Of a stretch of DNA of 44,824 nucleotides, positions 32,308-40,592 are shown one piece after another. Under the pieces are notes generated by a model, which worked only from the letters and a program-made list of their open reading frames with translations, did not search any database and was not told the origin of the DNA. The stretch's first letter is position 1; each line of letters starts with the position of its first letter. Source of the DNA: an uncultured Parvularculaceae bacterium (GTDB lineage: Bacteria > Pseudomonadota > Alphaproteobacteria > Caulobacterales > Parvularculaceae); the NCBI GenBank assembly GCA_913055785.1, contig CAJXLJ010000023.1, positions 1 to 44,824 on the forward strand, read 5' to 3'. The translations under genes were made by a program, and so were the position numbers.

Positions 32308-33528
32308 TTACGCCATATTCGAATGCTTCTTGAACTCCATGCGGGCGATGGCGCGGCAATGGACTTCGTCGGGACCGTCGGCGAGGCGCAATGTGCGCAG
32401 CATCGAATAGGCCCGCGCAAGACCGAAATCGGTGGTGACGCCGGCGCCGCCATGGGCCTGGATCGCGTCGTCGATAACTTTGAGCGCAACCCTTGGCGCG
32501 GCGACCTTGATCATGGCGATCTCGCCTTGCGCCGCCTTGTTGCCGACCGTGTCCATCATCCACGCGGCTTTCAGCGTCAAAAGCCGCGTCATCTCGATAT
32601 CGATGCGCGCCTCGGCGACCCGCTGCTCCCAGATTGAATGTTTGAAGATCGGCTTGCCGAACGCCTCGCGCGTGAGGATGCGCTTGACGAGCTTTTCGAG
32701 CGCGACTTCCGCCGCGCCGATGGTGCGCATGCAATGATGAATGCGGCCCGGCCCGAGCCGGCCTTGCGCGATTTCAAAACCGCGCCCAGGCCCGAGAATG
32801 ATATTTTCCTTCGGTACACGGACGTCTTTCAGCGTCACTTCCATATGGCCGTGCGGCGCGTCGTCATAGCCGAAAACCGGCAGGTGCCGCTCGATGGTCA
32901 CGCCTTCCGCGTCGGCGGGCACGAGAATCATCGACTGCTGCAGGTGGCGCTCGGCGTTCTTGTCGGTCTTGCCCATGACGATATAGATCTTGCAGCGCGG
33001 ATCGCCGGCGCCCGACGACCACCATTTGCGGCCGTTGATGACGTAATGATCGCCGTCGAGCCGGATATCGGTCTCGATATTGGTGGCGTCGGAGGAAGCG
33101 ACGGCGGGCTCCGTCATTAAAAACGCCGAGCGGATTTTCCCGTCGAGCAGCGGCGCCAGCCATTCTTCCTGCTGTTCCGGGCTCCCGTATTTCATCAGGA
33201 CTTCCATATTGCCGGTGTCGGGCGCCGCGCAGTTGAAGACTTCCGGCGCGATGTGACAGCGCCCCGTCAGCTCGGCGATGGGCGCGTAATCGGCGTTCGA
33301 AAGGCCGGGTCCGAAACGCGTGTCCGGGTGAAACATGTTCCACAGGCCTTCCGCCTTCGCTTTGGCTTTAAGCTCCTCGATGACGGGCGGCACTTTCCAG
33401 CGCCCTTCCGGGCCGAACGCCGCGTGCTGGCGCTCATAGACTTCGTTTCCTTCATAGACGTATGCCTCCATGAAATCGGAAACCCGTTTCATGTAATCCT
33501 TGCAACGGTCGGAATAGGCGAAATCCAT
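32308..33528 (-). CDS. Acyl-CoA dehydrogenase family protein
   Basis: This flavin enzyme oxidises acyl-CoA at the alpha-beta bond, usually in beta-oxidation or amino-acid breakdown. The 406-residue product has the standard three-domain layout: an N-terminal helical domain, a middle beta domain with [20 protein letters not shown] and [19 protein letters not shown], and a C-terminal helical domain with [20 protein letters not shown] and [20 protein letters not shown]. The C-terminal [11 protein letters not shown] is typical of the ACAD10/11-like subgroup. Chain-length preference cannot be told. Purine-rich GGAGCGCC precedes the ATG. Confidence 0.93.
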   Translation of the reverse strand: MDFAYSDRCKDYMKRVSDFMEAYVYEGNEVYERQHAAFGPEGRWKVPPVIEELKAKAKAEGLWNMFHPDTRFGPGLSNADYAPIAELTGRCHIAPEVFNCAAPDTGNMEVLMKYGSPEQQEEWLAPLLDGKIRSAFLMTEPAVASSDATNIETDIRLDGDHYVINGRKWWSSGAGDPRCKIYIVMGKTDKNAERHLQQSMILVPADAEGVTIERHLPVFGYDDAPHGHMEVTLKDVRVPKENIILGPGRGFEIAQGRLGPGRIHHCMRTIGAAEVALEKLVKRILTREAFGKPIFKHSIWEQRVAEARIDIEMTRLLTLKAAWMMDTVGNKAAQGEIAMIKVAAPRVALKVIDDAIQAHGGAGVTTDFGLARAYSMLRTLRLADGPDEVHCRAIARMEFKKHSNMA

Positions 33529-33594
33529 GGGGCGCTCCTTTTGTTGCGGCGATGATAGCGCTGCAGAGCGGACTGGAAAGCCCGGATCGCAGTC

Positions 33595-34047
<453 letters not shown>

Positions 34048-34057
34048 CGGGGCGTTC

Positions 34058-34807
34058 TTACGCCGCCGTCTTCTCCTGCGCCAGCGCGGCGGGCTTTTCC
34101 GCGAGACAAAAGGCGGTGACGCCGGCGATCCGGTTGAACGGGAAGAGCGCCGCCCGTTCGATATCGTGGATCGCCACAAGAGACTTGTTGAGCCATTCAG
34201 GCGCCGGCCTTAACTGGCTTTCCGCAGGCTTTTCGCCTTTCGCCAGGCTGCGCTCGGCGAGCCGGACCGCCGCCGCGGCAGGGAACAGGAGCCCGAAGAA
34301 ATAACGCTCGCGCACCGGCGTCAGGCCAGCCGCCTCCACCGTGCGGCGCAAATCTTCGAGCGTATAGCGCCGGCGATGCTCCAGAAATTCATCATGCGAG
34401 GACCACAGGAACTGAAATGCCGGAACGGACACCAGAAACCGCGCGCCGGGCTTTGCCCGATTCGCATAGTCGCGGATCAGCGCGACATCGTCGTCCACAT
34501 GCTCGATCACGTCGATCATCAGCACCGTGTCGGCGTAGACCTCGTCGACCTTGCGCACATAGGAGATCCTGTCGGCGCTGCGAGCGCCGACGAATTCCTG
34601 TTCATAGCCGGGATCAAGGCAGACAGCGCTTTCCGCCCGGCCTTCCTCGACCAGCATTTTCGAAAAAACGCCCGAACCGGCCCCGACATCCAGCACTGAG
34701 GAAATCGGCTCCGGGCCCAACAGCGCCTTGATCGCCCGGCCCTTTGATATGTAGTACCAATGGGCCGCCGGATCGCCGCCGATCGACTTTTCTTCCTTGA
34801 GATCCAT
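34058..34807 (-). CDS. Class I SAM-dependent methyltransferase
   Basis: The 249-residue protein has the AdoMet-binding motif I (SVLDVGAGSGVFSKML), an acidic motif II region (ADTVLMIDVIEHVDDDVALI) and FLVSVPAFQFLWSSHDEFLE, like the methyltransferases that act on small molecules or polyketide/sugar lipids (methyltransf_11/23 type). The acceptor is not known. It is divergent from the pseudouridine synthase gene and probably co-transcribed with tadA. Confidence 0.9.
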   Translation of the reverse strand: MDLKEEKSIGGDPAAHWYYISKGRAIKALLGPEPISSVLDVGAGSGVFSKMLVEEGRAESAVCLDPGYEQEFVGARSADRISYVRKVDEVYADTVLMIDVIEHVDDDVALIRDYANRAKPGARFLVSVPAFQFLWSSHDEFLEHRRRYTLEDLRRTVEAAGLTPVRERYFFGLLFPAAAAVRLAERSLAKGEKPAESQLRPAPEWLNKSLVAIHDIERAALFPFNRIAGVTAFCLAEKPAALAQEKTAA

Positions 34808-34867
34808 CGCCTTCGCCTCTGGCTCAAACCGCGACTTAACCGTGATTGCATTAAGGACAGCTTAACC

Positions 34868-35626
34868 ATGAACAGCAATGCCGATGACGGAACCGCGGAA
34901 CGGATCGCGAAATACCTTGCCCGGGCGGGCGTCGCCTCGCGGCGGGAAGCCGAAAAGCTGATCGAGCAGGGCCTCGTCACCGTTGACGGGAAAACCCTTG
35001 AAACGCCCGCGTTCAAAGTGACGCCGGAGATGGACATTCGCGTCGACGGAACCCGCGTCGGCAAACCCGATGCGCCGCGCCTGTGGCGCTATCACAAGCC
35101 GGACGGTCTTGTGACGACCCACAAGGACCCGCAAGGCCGGCCCACCGTGTTCGAAGCGCTCGAGGGCCGGCTGCCCCGCGTCATTTCCGTCGGGCGGCTC
35201 GATCTCACGACGGAAGGCCTCCTGCTGCTCACCAATTCAGGCGCGCTCGCCCGGCGGCTGGAGCTGCCCTCGACCGGCTGGACGCGCCGCTATCGGGTGC
35301 GCGCCTATGGCCGGACCAGCCAGGCGGCGCTCGACAAGCTGAAGGACGGCGTCGAAATCGACGGCGTTCAATACGGCCCCGTGCGCGCCGCGCTCGATCA
35401 GACGCAAGGCGGCAACGCATGGATCACCCTCGCCATCAATGAAGGCAAGAACCGCGAGGTGAGAAACCTGATGCGTCATCTGGACCTCACCGTGAACCGG
35501 CTCATTCGCACCGCCTACGGACCGTTTCAGCTCGGCAAGCTCGCCAGGGGCGAAGTCGAGGAAGTTCCGGGCAAGCAACTTAAAGAACAGCTCGGCCGCA
35601 AGATCTGCGAGGAGATCGGGCTGTGA
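34868..35626 (+). CDS. RsuA/RluB-family pseudouridine synthase
   Basis: This family makes pseudouridine in rRNA. The 252-residue product has an N-terminal S4 domain (IAKYLARAGVASRREAEKLI) and the catalytic segment SVGRLDLTTEGLLLLTNSGA, where the Asp of GRLD is the catalytic residue. INEGKNREVRNLMRHLDLTV follows near the end. Both 16S (RsuA) and 23S (RluB/E/F) targets exist in the family; the S4 domain and length slightly favour RluB. AAGGA lies upstream of the ATG at 34868; the frame runs 36 codons further without a better start. Its stop overlaps the start of the DUF4169 gene. Confidence 0.93.
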   Translation: MNSNADDGTAERIAKYLARAGVASRREAEKLIEQGLVTVDGKTLETPAFKVTPEMDIRVDGTRVGKPDAPRLWRYHKPDGLVTTHKDPQGRPTVFEALEGRLPRVISVGRLDLTTEGLLLLTNSGALARRLELPSTGWTRRYRVRAYGRTSQAALDKLKDGVEIDGVQYGPVRAALDQTQGGNAWITLAINEGKNREVRNLMRHLDLTVNRLIRTAYGPFQLGKLARGEVEEVPGKQLKEQLGRKICEEIGL

Positions 35627-35805
35627 GCGACATTGTCAATCTGGGCCGCTACCGCAAAAAGAAAGCGCGCGCCGACAACGAAAAGCGCGCGGAGGAAAAC
35701 CGCGCCAAACACGGCCTCACCAAGGCGGAGAAGGCGAAATACAAGCGCGACATGGAAAAGCTCGCGAGCCATCTCGACGGCGCCAAGCGTGAGGACAGCG
35801 ACTAA
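35623..35805 (+). CDS. DUF4169 family protein
   Basis: This 60-residue basic protein (DIVNLGRYRKKKARADNEKR, HGLTKAEKAKYKRD) matches the DUF4169 pattern found in alphaproteobacteria. It starts at a GTG that overlaps the pseudouridine synthase stop by four bases (GTGA), with GGAGA upstream, so the two genes are translationally coupled. It is probably helical and RNA-associating by charge, but the function is unknown. Confidence 0.9.
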   Translation: MSDIVNLGRYRKKKARADNEKRAEENRAKHGLTKAEKAKYKRDMEKLASHLDGAKREDSD

Positions 35806-35820
35806 CAGGCGCCGCTCCGA

Positions 35821-36426
35821 TCAATAAACCCTGATGCGCGCCAGAAAGGACGTTCCATACCATTCCTGCGGCGACAAAACCCTACGGCCGCGACCGGGCC
35901 AGGGGTCGCGCACGATCGCCTGATTGACGTCGCCGCGGCCATAGGCGTCTCGCACATAAACGAGCGAGGTCAGCACCATGGCGTGGCCTTGCGTGCCGAT
36001 AATCAGCGGCTGATCGCTCGCGAGATCCTGCGCCGCCGTGATCGCATTCGCCGAATAGGCGTCGCCCCGCGCGGTGAAACGCGCGCCGCGGTCGTCGGTC
36101 CAGCTCCGGTTGAGCGCCGACAAAATCGTTCCCGGCTGCGCCGGCCAGTTGACCATAGTCCCGAACGTTTCGGACACGATGCGCTGCTGCGATATCGGAT
36201 GGCGGTGATAAAGGAACACCATCTGGATGCAGGCGGCCCAGCACCATTGCGTCATGTTCTGGCGCTCGGAAATGCTGACATTGGCGATCTGCGAGGATAT
36301 TCCCGCCTCGCATTGCTGAAGCCCGTTCGGCGCCGGTTGCGAACAGCGAAGCCGCGCTTCGGCGTTCGATGCGGCGGCGGCGACAGGCAGACCGGCCAGG
36401 CCGGCCAGAAGTTGGCGTTTGTTCAT
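35821..36426 (-). CDS. Exported papain-like cysteine protease (C39/AvrRpt2-like)
   Basis: The 201-residue precursor has a signal peptide (LLAGLAGLPVAAAASNAEA). Its mature domain carries the catalytic Cys62 in QWCWAACIQMV, the typical papain-like opening W-C-W-A-A, and the catalytic His148 in TQGHAMVLTSL. The acid is likely Asp174 in VRDPWPGRG. This arrangement matches the peptidase C39-like/papain-like (AvrRpt2-type) group. It would act in the periplasm or outside the cell, on an unknown substrate. AGAGGGA precedes the ATG. It is divergent from rsmD. Confidence 0.88.
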   Translation of the reverse strand: MNKRQLLAGLAGLPVAAAASNAEARLRCSQPAPNGLQQCEAGISSQIANVSISERQNMTQWCWAACIQMVFLYHRHPISQQRIVSETFGTMVNWPAQPGTILSALNRSWTDDRGARFTARGDAYSANAITAAQDLASDQPLIIGTQGHAMVLTSLVYVRDAYGRGDVNQAIVRDPWPGRGRRVLSPQEWYGTSFLARIRVY

Positions 36427-36564
36427 ATTCCCTCTTTTTCTGTCTTTTCCCCAAAAGACGGGCTGGATTTCGCCGTCATGTTGCGGCAGATGCCGGTGAT
36501 GGCGCGCAACGCATACTGGTGCTGAGCCTGCCACGATATTGTGACATTTGGAACAAGAAGCATC

Positions 36565-37128
36565 ATGCGCATTATCGGCGGAAAATTCAGCGGCAGGCGG
36601 ATCATCGCCCCGAAAGGCGCGGTCTCGCGCCCGACCACCGACCGCACGCGGGAGTCCCTGTTCAACATTCTCTCCGCCCGCGACGACTTTGACTTCGAAG
36701 GGGCGCGGGTGATCGATCTGTTCGCCGGCTCCGGCGCGCTGGGACTGGAAGCGCTCTCGCGCGGGGCGGCATGGTGTCTGTTTGTCGAAACCGATGCGGC
36801 GGCCCGCGGCGCAATTCGCGACAATGTCGAGGCGCTCAGCCTTTTCGGCGTCACCCGCATTCACCGCCGCTCGGCGGCGACCCTCGGCGCCAAGCCCGCC
36901 GGCGTCGGCCCGCCCTTCACCCTCGCCTTTCTCGATCCGCCCTACCGGCAGGACTTGTGCCCGCCCGCCATGGCGACGCTGAAAGCCGGCGGCTGGCTCG
37001 CCGAAGGCGCGCTCGCAATCGCCGAGCAGGCGAAGGATGAAACGCCCGCCGCGGCGGAAGCGTTTGAGGAAGTCGACCGCCGATTCTACGGCGACACGCA
37101 AATCGGCGTTTACCGTTTTTTCAGTTAA
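36565..37128 (+). CDS. rsmD: 16S rRNA (guanine(966)-N(2))-methyltransferase
   Basis: RsmD methylates G966 of 16S rRNA during 30S assembly. The 187-residue product has the expected N-terminal MRIIGGKFSGRRIIAPKGA, a DRTRESLFNILSAR segment, motif I VIDLFAGSGALGLEALSRG and the catalytic FLDPPYRQDL (the DPPY motif of N-methyltransferases). The length is normal. The ATG at 36565 gives the canonical start; the frame extends eight codons further upstream. Confidence 0.95.
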   Translation: MRIIGGKFSGRRIIAPKGAVSRPTTDRTRESLFNILSARDDFDFEGARVIDLFAGSGALGLEALSRGAAWCLFVETDAAARGAIRDNVEALSLFGVTRIHRRSAATLGAKPAGVGPPFTLAFLDPPYRQDLCPPAMATLKAGGWLAEGALAIAEQAKDETPAAAEAFEEVDRRFYGDTQIGVYRFFS

Positions 37129-37254
37129 CCAGTTATCTCCCTGATGCGCCGGCGCACGGTCGCCGAACACTGCATGAATTGCATCAAGATTTTTACCGGG
37201 ATTTCAGGGAAATTTTAGGTTTGCATGGTGAAACTCATCATGCGGAGGATACGC

Positions 37255-37530
37255 ATGTTCACTGTCTTCGATATTTTCTCGCTCGCCCTGTTGCTGGCTT
37301 CGATGACGCTCTTCGTGCATCGATATCTCAAGGCGAACCCGCCGGTGTACCCGTACCTGATCATCGCCTGCACCTGCCTTGTGGCGAACTGGCTGGGCGA
37401 AGCGGGCGGCGGCCTGTTCGCGCTGACCTTGCTGGTCGCCGCGGCGTTTTCGTTTCTCGGCTGCCTGCTCTACCCGCAATGGCGGTCCATGAGCTCGCGC
37501 AAACCCGCGGTTCAGTCCAGCGAGAACTGA
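37255..37530 (+). CDS. Small membrane protein, possibly XrtV sorting accessory-like
   Basis: This 91-residue protein has three hydrophobic helices (MFTVFDIFSLALLLASMTLF; YPYLIIACTCLVANWLGEAG; LFALTLLVAAAFSFLGCLLY) and a basic tail. The pattern TVFD at the start, a PP-x-Y-PYL turn and a VANWLGE motif resembles small accessory proteins that NCBI calls XrtV sorting system accessory proteins. This match is from memory and is tentative. GGAGG at 37241-37245 supports the ATG at 37255. It overlaps the convergent XRE regulator gene by 19 bases. Confidence 0.65.
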   Translation: MFTVFDIFSLALLLASMTLFVHRYLKANPPVYPYLIIACTCLVANWLGEAGGGLFALTLLVAAAFSFLGCLLYPQWRSMSSRKPAVQSSEN

Positions 37531-37730
37531 AAAACCTCTTCAAAACCGACGCCGAATTCACGCGCGATGCGGAATGCGAGCTCCAGCGAGGGCGCGTATT
37601 TTTCCTGCTCGATAGCGTTGATCGTCTGACGCGTGGCGCCGACGCGCAGGGCGAGCGCCTCCTGGGAAAGCCCCGCGGCGGTGCGCAGGGCCTTGATGTT
37701 ATTCCCTATACGCCCTTTTGCGACCGCCAA
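37512..37730 (-). CDS. XRE-family helix-turn-helix regulator
   Basis: The 72-residue protein is a single lambda-repressor-type helix-turn-helix domain (NNIKALRTAAGLSQEALALR, VGATRQTINAIEQEKYAPSL, LAFRIAREFGVGFEEVFQF). Its gene follows a DUF2178-like membrane protein gene after three bases. Regulators of this YozG-like type are often paired with such membrane proteins. Two 19-base direct repeats upstream of the pair are candidate operators. Confidence 0.92.
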   Translation of the reverse strand: MAVAKGRIGNNIKALRTAAGLSQEALALRVGATRQTINAIEQEKYAPSLELAFRIAREFGVGFEEVFQFSLD

Positions 37731-37733
37731 TCC

Positions 37734-38201
37734 TCACCCTGACCTTGAATAGAGGTAAAGCGCTGAAACAAGCTTCACCCAGTGACCCGCAAAAAGAACG
37801 CTGAAGAGCGCAAACAAGATGCTCGCCGGACTGTCGAGAGCAAACGCCTCCCAGAAACCGATGATCGTATGGTCGGGAAACGCGCCGGCCGCCAGCGCGT
37901 AAAAGATGATGATGTTGAGCGCGGCGACGACAAAGAGGCCGGCGTTGGCTTCAGCCCTGGCGTCGATCGCATGGTCGCGTTCGTCCATGTCGACGCCGCC
38001 TTTGCTCCGGGCGAAAACGAAGCCCGCCAAAACGCTCTCGGCGATGATCGCCAACACGACCACCGTCCCGTAGGTCCAAAACAGCGCATTGACCGGGCGG
38101 TCGACCACCTGCCAGCCGTCGAGCATCCGCTCCTGGAAGAAGAAATAGATCAACCCGGTCGTAACCAGCGACCCCAATGCGTAACGTTGCGCGTTTGACA
38201 T
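37734..38201 (-). CDS. DUF2178-like membrane protein paired with XRE regulator
   Basis: The 155-residue protein has four predicted helices and the acidic cytoplasmic loop VDMDERDHAIDARAEANAG between helices two and three, a pattern typical of DUF2178-type proteins. The function is not established. A GGTGAG stretch precedes the ATG. It is transcribed before the XRE regulator gene, from a region with two direct repeats that overlap a possible promoter. Confidence 0.85.
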   Translation of the reverse strand: MSNAQRYALGSLVTTGLIYFFFQERMLDGWQVVDRPVNALFWTYGTVVVLAIIAESVLAGFVFARSKGGVDMDERDHAIDARAEANAGLFVVAALNIIIFYALAAGAFPDHTIIGFWEAFALDSPASILFALFSVLFAGHWVKLVSALYLYSRSG

Positions 38202-38260
38202 AACTCACCCTTCCCCGGCGGCGCCCGCCGCTGACCCACCCCAAAGCCCCACGCCCTGAG

Positions 38261-38316
38261 TGTCCAAGATATTTTACATATAGGGGCCATTCCAGAATGT
38301 CCAACATTTTTTACAT
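38261..38316 (-). promoter_or_regulatory. Promoter with two 19-base direct repeats (operator candidate)
   Basis: TGTCCAAGATATTTTACAT (38261-38279) and TGTCCAACATTTTTTACAT (38298-38316) match at 17 of 19 positions, with starts 37 bases apart. On the minus strand, TTGGAC (38304-38299) and TATATG (38282-38277), 16 bases apart, form a promoter for the DUF2178/XRE pair. One repeat covers the -35 element and the other the start of transcription. This is the layout expected for repression by the XRE protein. The plus-strand copy nearest the 6S RNA candidate ends six bases before that RNA. Confidence 0.6.
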
Positions 38317-38321
38317 CCCGC

Positions 38322-38485
38322 GCCCTGGCCCTTTACGGAGCTCCGGTCCGCACTTAAATATCGGCGGCTGCCCGGCCCGTTAGGATGACATTCCCCGGGG
38401 CCTTATCTCTTCCATCGGGAGCTGCCTCTGGTCTGGACCGTGGTCCTAATTACGCGGCGCCCACCTGAACCTTAGGGTCCAGGGC
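38322..38485 (+). ncRNA. ssrS: 6S RNA candidate
   Basis: 6S RNA mimics an open promoter and binds the housekeeping RNA polymerase holoenzyme. Three points support the call. The stretch lies directly upstream of the 5-formyltetrahydrofolate cyclo-ligase gene, as ssrS does in many proteobacteria. Its ends pair as a closing stem (GCCCTGGCCC near 38322 with GGGTCCAGGGC at 38475-38485). Its length of about 164 bases is usual. The middle has the expected G/C-rich arms around a less-paired area (CATTCCCCGGGGCCTTATCT with CATCGGGAGCTGCC). There is no alternative reading frame of note. I could not fold it or run a covariance model. Confidence 0.75.
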
Positions 38486-38544
38486 GAAGCAAAATCCGAC
38501 GACCGGGCGGCATTCATTTCCATATTCGTCATGCGACCGCGCCC

Positions 38545-39129
38545 ATGCTTCCGCCGATCAGCTTTTTTTCCAGCCCCAAGAAAATCCTGCGGGAAAAGAT
38601 GAAGGGCGAGCGCCGTCTCGCCGCCGAAGCGCGGCCCGACGCCGCCCGCCATGCGGCGCGTAACTTCATGAGCGCGATCGATGTCGCGCCAGGCGCCGTC
38701 GTCTCGCTTTATCACGCCATGGGCGACGAGCTTTCGACCGGACCGCTGATGGAAGCCCTCATGGAAAAAGGCGCTTTGCTCACGCTTCCGGTCGTTGCGA
38801 AAAGAAAAGCGCCGCTGGTTTTTCGTCGCTTCCGCCCCGGCGACATGCTCACCGACGGCGTCTATGGAGAGCTGACGCCGCTGGAGGACGCCGGCGAAAG
38901 CGTTCCCTCGATCCTTGTCGTCCCGCTGCTCGCCTTCACACGGGATGGCGGCCGGCTCGGCTATGGCGGCGGCTATTACGACCGCACGCTCGAAGCCTTG
39001 CGCAAGTCGGGCGATATTCTGGCGGTCGGCTACGCCTATGGCGCTCAGGAAGTTGACGCGCTCCCCTTAAGCCCCCTAGATCAACCTCTCGACTGGGTCG
39101 TCACCGAACGCGGGGCGATCCGCTGCTAG
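38545..39129 (+). CDS. 5-formyltetrahydrofolate cyclo-ligase
   Basis: This enzyme uses ATP to turn 5-formyltetrahydrofolate into 5,10-methenyltetrahydrofolate. The 194-residue product has an N-terminal basic segment (REKMKGERRLAAEARPDAAR) and central beta-strands with FRRFRPGDMLTDGVYGELTP. The ATP/substrate-binding signature LGYGGGYYDRTLEAL lies near the end. No Shine-Dalgarno sequence precedes the ATG. The gene sits 60 bases past the 6S RNA candidate and is followed after one base by a YmdB-type phosphoesterase gene, so both are likely in one transcript. Confidence 0.93.
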   Translation: MLPPISFFSSPKKILREKMKGERRLAAEARPDAARHAARNFMSAIDVAPGAVVSLYHAMGDELSTGPLMEALMEKGALLTLPVVAKRKAPLVFRRFRPGDMLTDGVYGELTPLEDAGESVPSILVVPLLAFTRDGGRLGYGGGYYDRTLEALRKSGDILAVGYAYGAQEVDALPLSPLDQPLDWVVTERGAIRC

Positions 39130-39130
39130 A

Positions 39131-39961
39131 GTGGAAAGCGGGGCGGCTTTGCGGATCGGTATTTTCGGCGACGTCATGGGACGGAGCGGACGCACCGCGC
39201 TGTTGGACCGCCTGCCCGGCATCCGCCGGAAGCACCAACTCGACTTCGTGATCGTCAATACGGAAAACGCCGCCGGCGGCTTCGGCGTGACGCGGCGCAT
39301 CTGCGAGGAGCTTTTCGAAGCCGGCGCCGATGTATTGACGACCGGCAATCACGCCTATGATCAGCGCGACGAAATCGACATCTACGACAAGGAAACGCGG
39401 CTTTTAAGGCCGGTGAATTTTCCCGCCACGAATCCCGGGCGCGGCAGCGGCATGTATCAGGATGCGGAAGGCCGCAACGTGCTTGTCATTCACGCTCAGG
39501 GGCAGCGCGGCATGTTTCCGATTGACGACCCTTGCGCCGCCGTTGACCGCGAACTTGAAGGCGTCAAGCTCGGACGCGAAGCGGATGCGGTGATTGTCGA
39601 TTTCCACGCCGAGGCGACGTCGGAGAAATACTCCATGGGCCACTTTCTCGACGGACGGGTGAGCTGCGTCGTCGGCACCCACACCCATGTTCCGACCGCG
39701 GACGATCACATCCTTGAAGGCGGCACCGGCTACATCACCGATCTCGGCATGTGCGGCGACTACAACTCCGTCATCGGCATGGAAAAATCCGAGCCGTTAC
39801 AGCGCTTCATCACAAAAATTCCCGGCGGCCGGTTTTCACCGGCCGCGGGCGACGCGACGATCTGCGGCGCGATCCTCGAGACCGACCCGGCCACCGGGCT
39901 TGCGGCGCGGTTCGACGCCTTCCGCTGGGGCGGGCGGCTGAAACCGGCCGGCGGCGGCTAG
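39131..39961 (+). CDS. YmdB-type metallophosphoesterase (TIGR00282 family)
   Basis: YmdB-type proteins are metal-dependent phosphodiesterases (2',3'-cAMP among known substrates of Bacillus YmdB). The 276-residue product carries the family's metal ligands: GDVMGRSGR (Asp, near the start), [28 protein letters not shown] and the closing [10 protein letters not shown]. The start is a GTG, with the next gene upstream ending one base before it, consistent with coupling. It overlaps the convergent YjhX-type gene by four bases. The role in alphaproteobacteria is not well established. Confidence 0.92.
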   Translation: MESGAALRIGIFGDVMGRSGRTALLDRLPGIRRKHQLDFVIVNTENAAGGFGVTRRICEELFEAGADVLTTGNHAYDQRDEIDIYDKETRLLRPVNFPATNPGRGSGMYQDAEGRNVLVIHAQGQRGMFPIDDPCAAVDRELEGVKLGREADAVIVDFHAEATSEKYSMGHFLDGRVSCVVGTHTHVPTADDHILEGGTGYITDLGMCGDYNSVIGMEKSEPLQRFITKIPGGRFSPAAGDATICGAILETDPATGLAARFDAFRWGGRLKPAGGG

Positions 39962-40218
39962 GCCCGGTTATCGAGCTGCGAGCGCACCGAACACCGACCG
40001 AGATAGGTGATCCGGTAAGGCCCGCCGTTTGACGAAGCGATCAGCCGCTTGCGTTTCAGTTTCCTGAAGACGGCCAGGGTGCAGTCGGCGAGGGTCCAGC
40101 CCTCGCGGCTTGCGCAATTGACTTCGATAATCTTGCCCGCCCCGTCTTTCTCGACAAGGATCGCGCCCCCGCGCGCGAGGACATGGAGCGTACGCTGCTC
40201 CGCTCTTGAAATGTTCAT
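39958..40218 (-). CDS. YjhX-family (UPF0386) toxin-like protein
   Basis: The 86-residue product matches E. coli YjhX closely in pattern. It opens [19 protein letters not shown], then [20 protein letters not shown] and [16 protein letters not shown], and ends in the family's RSQLDNR. YjhX was reported as a toxin paired with the acetyltransferase YjhQ. No acetyltransferase gene is adjacent here, so it may be solo or have lost its partner. It is a small winged-helix-like protein. The ribosome site is weak. Confidence 0.88.
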   Translation of the reverse strand: MNISRAEQRTLHVLARGGAILVEKDGAGKIIEVNCASREGWTLADCTLAVFRKLKRKRLIASSNGGPYRITYLGRCSVRSQLDNRA

Positions 40219-40433
40219 GGAAGGTTAGTCCGAAATACGCTGACGCCGGACGCACGTTTCCCCTCAAGGGCTCATGCGCCATTCAAAGCGGTTCAGCGGA
40301 TAACAAGCTCGGACATAAATCTCTCTTCGAAGTCTCCTTATCAGCCCGGCCGGCGACGCGCAACAGACTCGCCTATTGGCGCGAGGGCGCCTAAACTGGA
40401 AACAGTTCACCCGTAAACGTGCGAGGGGCAATC

Positions 40434-40583
40434 ATGTCTGTTTTCCGGTCGGCTGCACGTGTAGCCGGAGTTGATAAGCTGCGCGCGACAACAGCCGGCA
40501 CGCCGACTGAACAGGCCGTGGAGTATGTGCTTGAGGGCCTCGAGGCGCATTGCGCGGATTTTTTACAACTGGCCGGACGGTAA
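40434..40583 (+). CDS. Small protein gene (49 residues) upstream of MDR oxidoreductase
   Basis: A 50-codon frame (SVFRSAARVAGVDKLR, TTAGTPTEQAVEYVLEGL, AHCADFLQLAGR) starts at ATG with GAGGGG at 40424-40429, an unusually good ribosome site. It ends nine bases before the MDR gene start, and no other reading frame is credible in this strand segment. The residues form a plausible amphipathic helical protein. I found no family. Third-position G+C looks lower than in the long genes around it, so this is moderately rather than strongly supported. Confidence 0.5.
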   Translation: MSVFRSAARVAGVDKLRATTAGTPTEQAVEYVLEGLEAHCADFLQLAGR

Positions 40584-40592
40584 GCGGCGTTC

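Noticed and set aside
36427-37170. Extension of the papain-like protease frame by about 248 codons
   Set aside because: It overlaps rsmD on the other strand. A signal peptide and ribosome site mark the ATG at 36426 as the true start.
40206-40394. 62-codon plus-strand frame overlapping the start of the YjhX-type gene
   Set aside because: No ribosome site and random-looking composition. The better small gene in this area starts at 40434.
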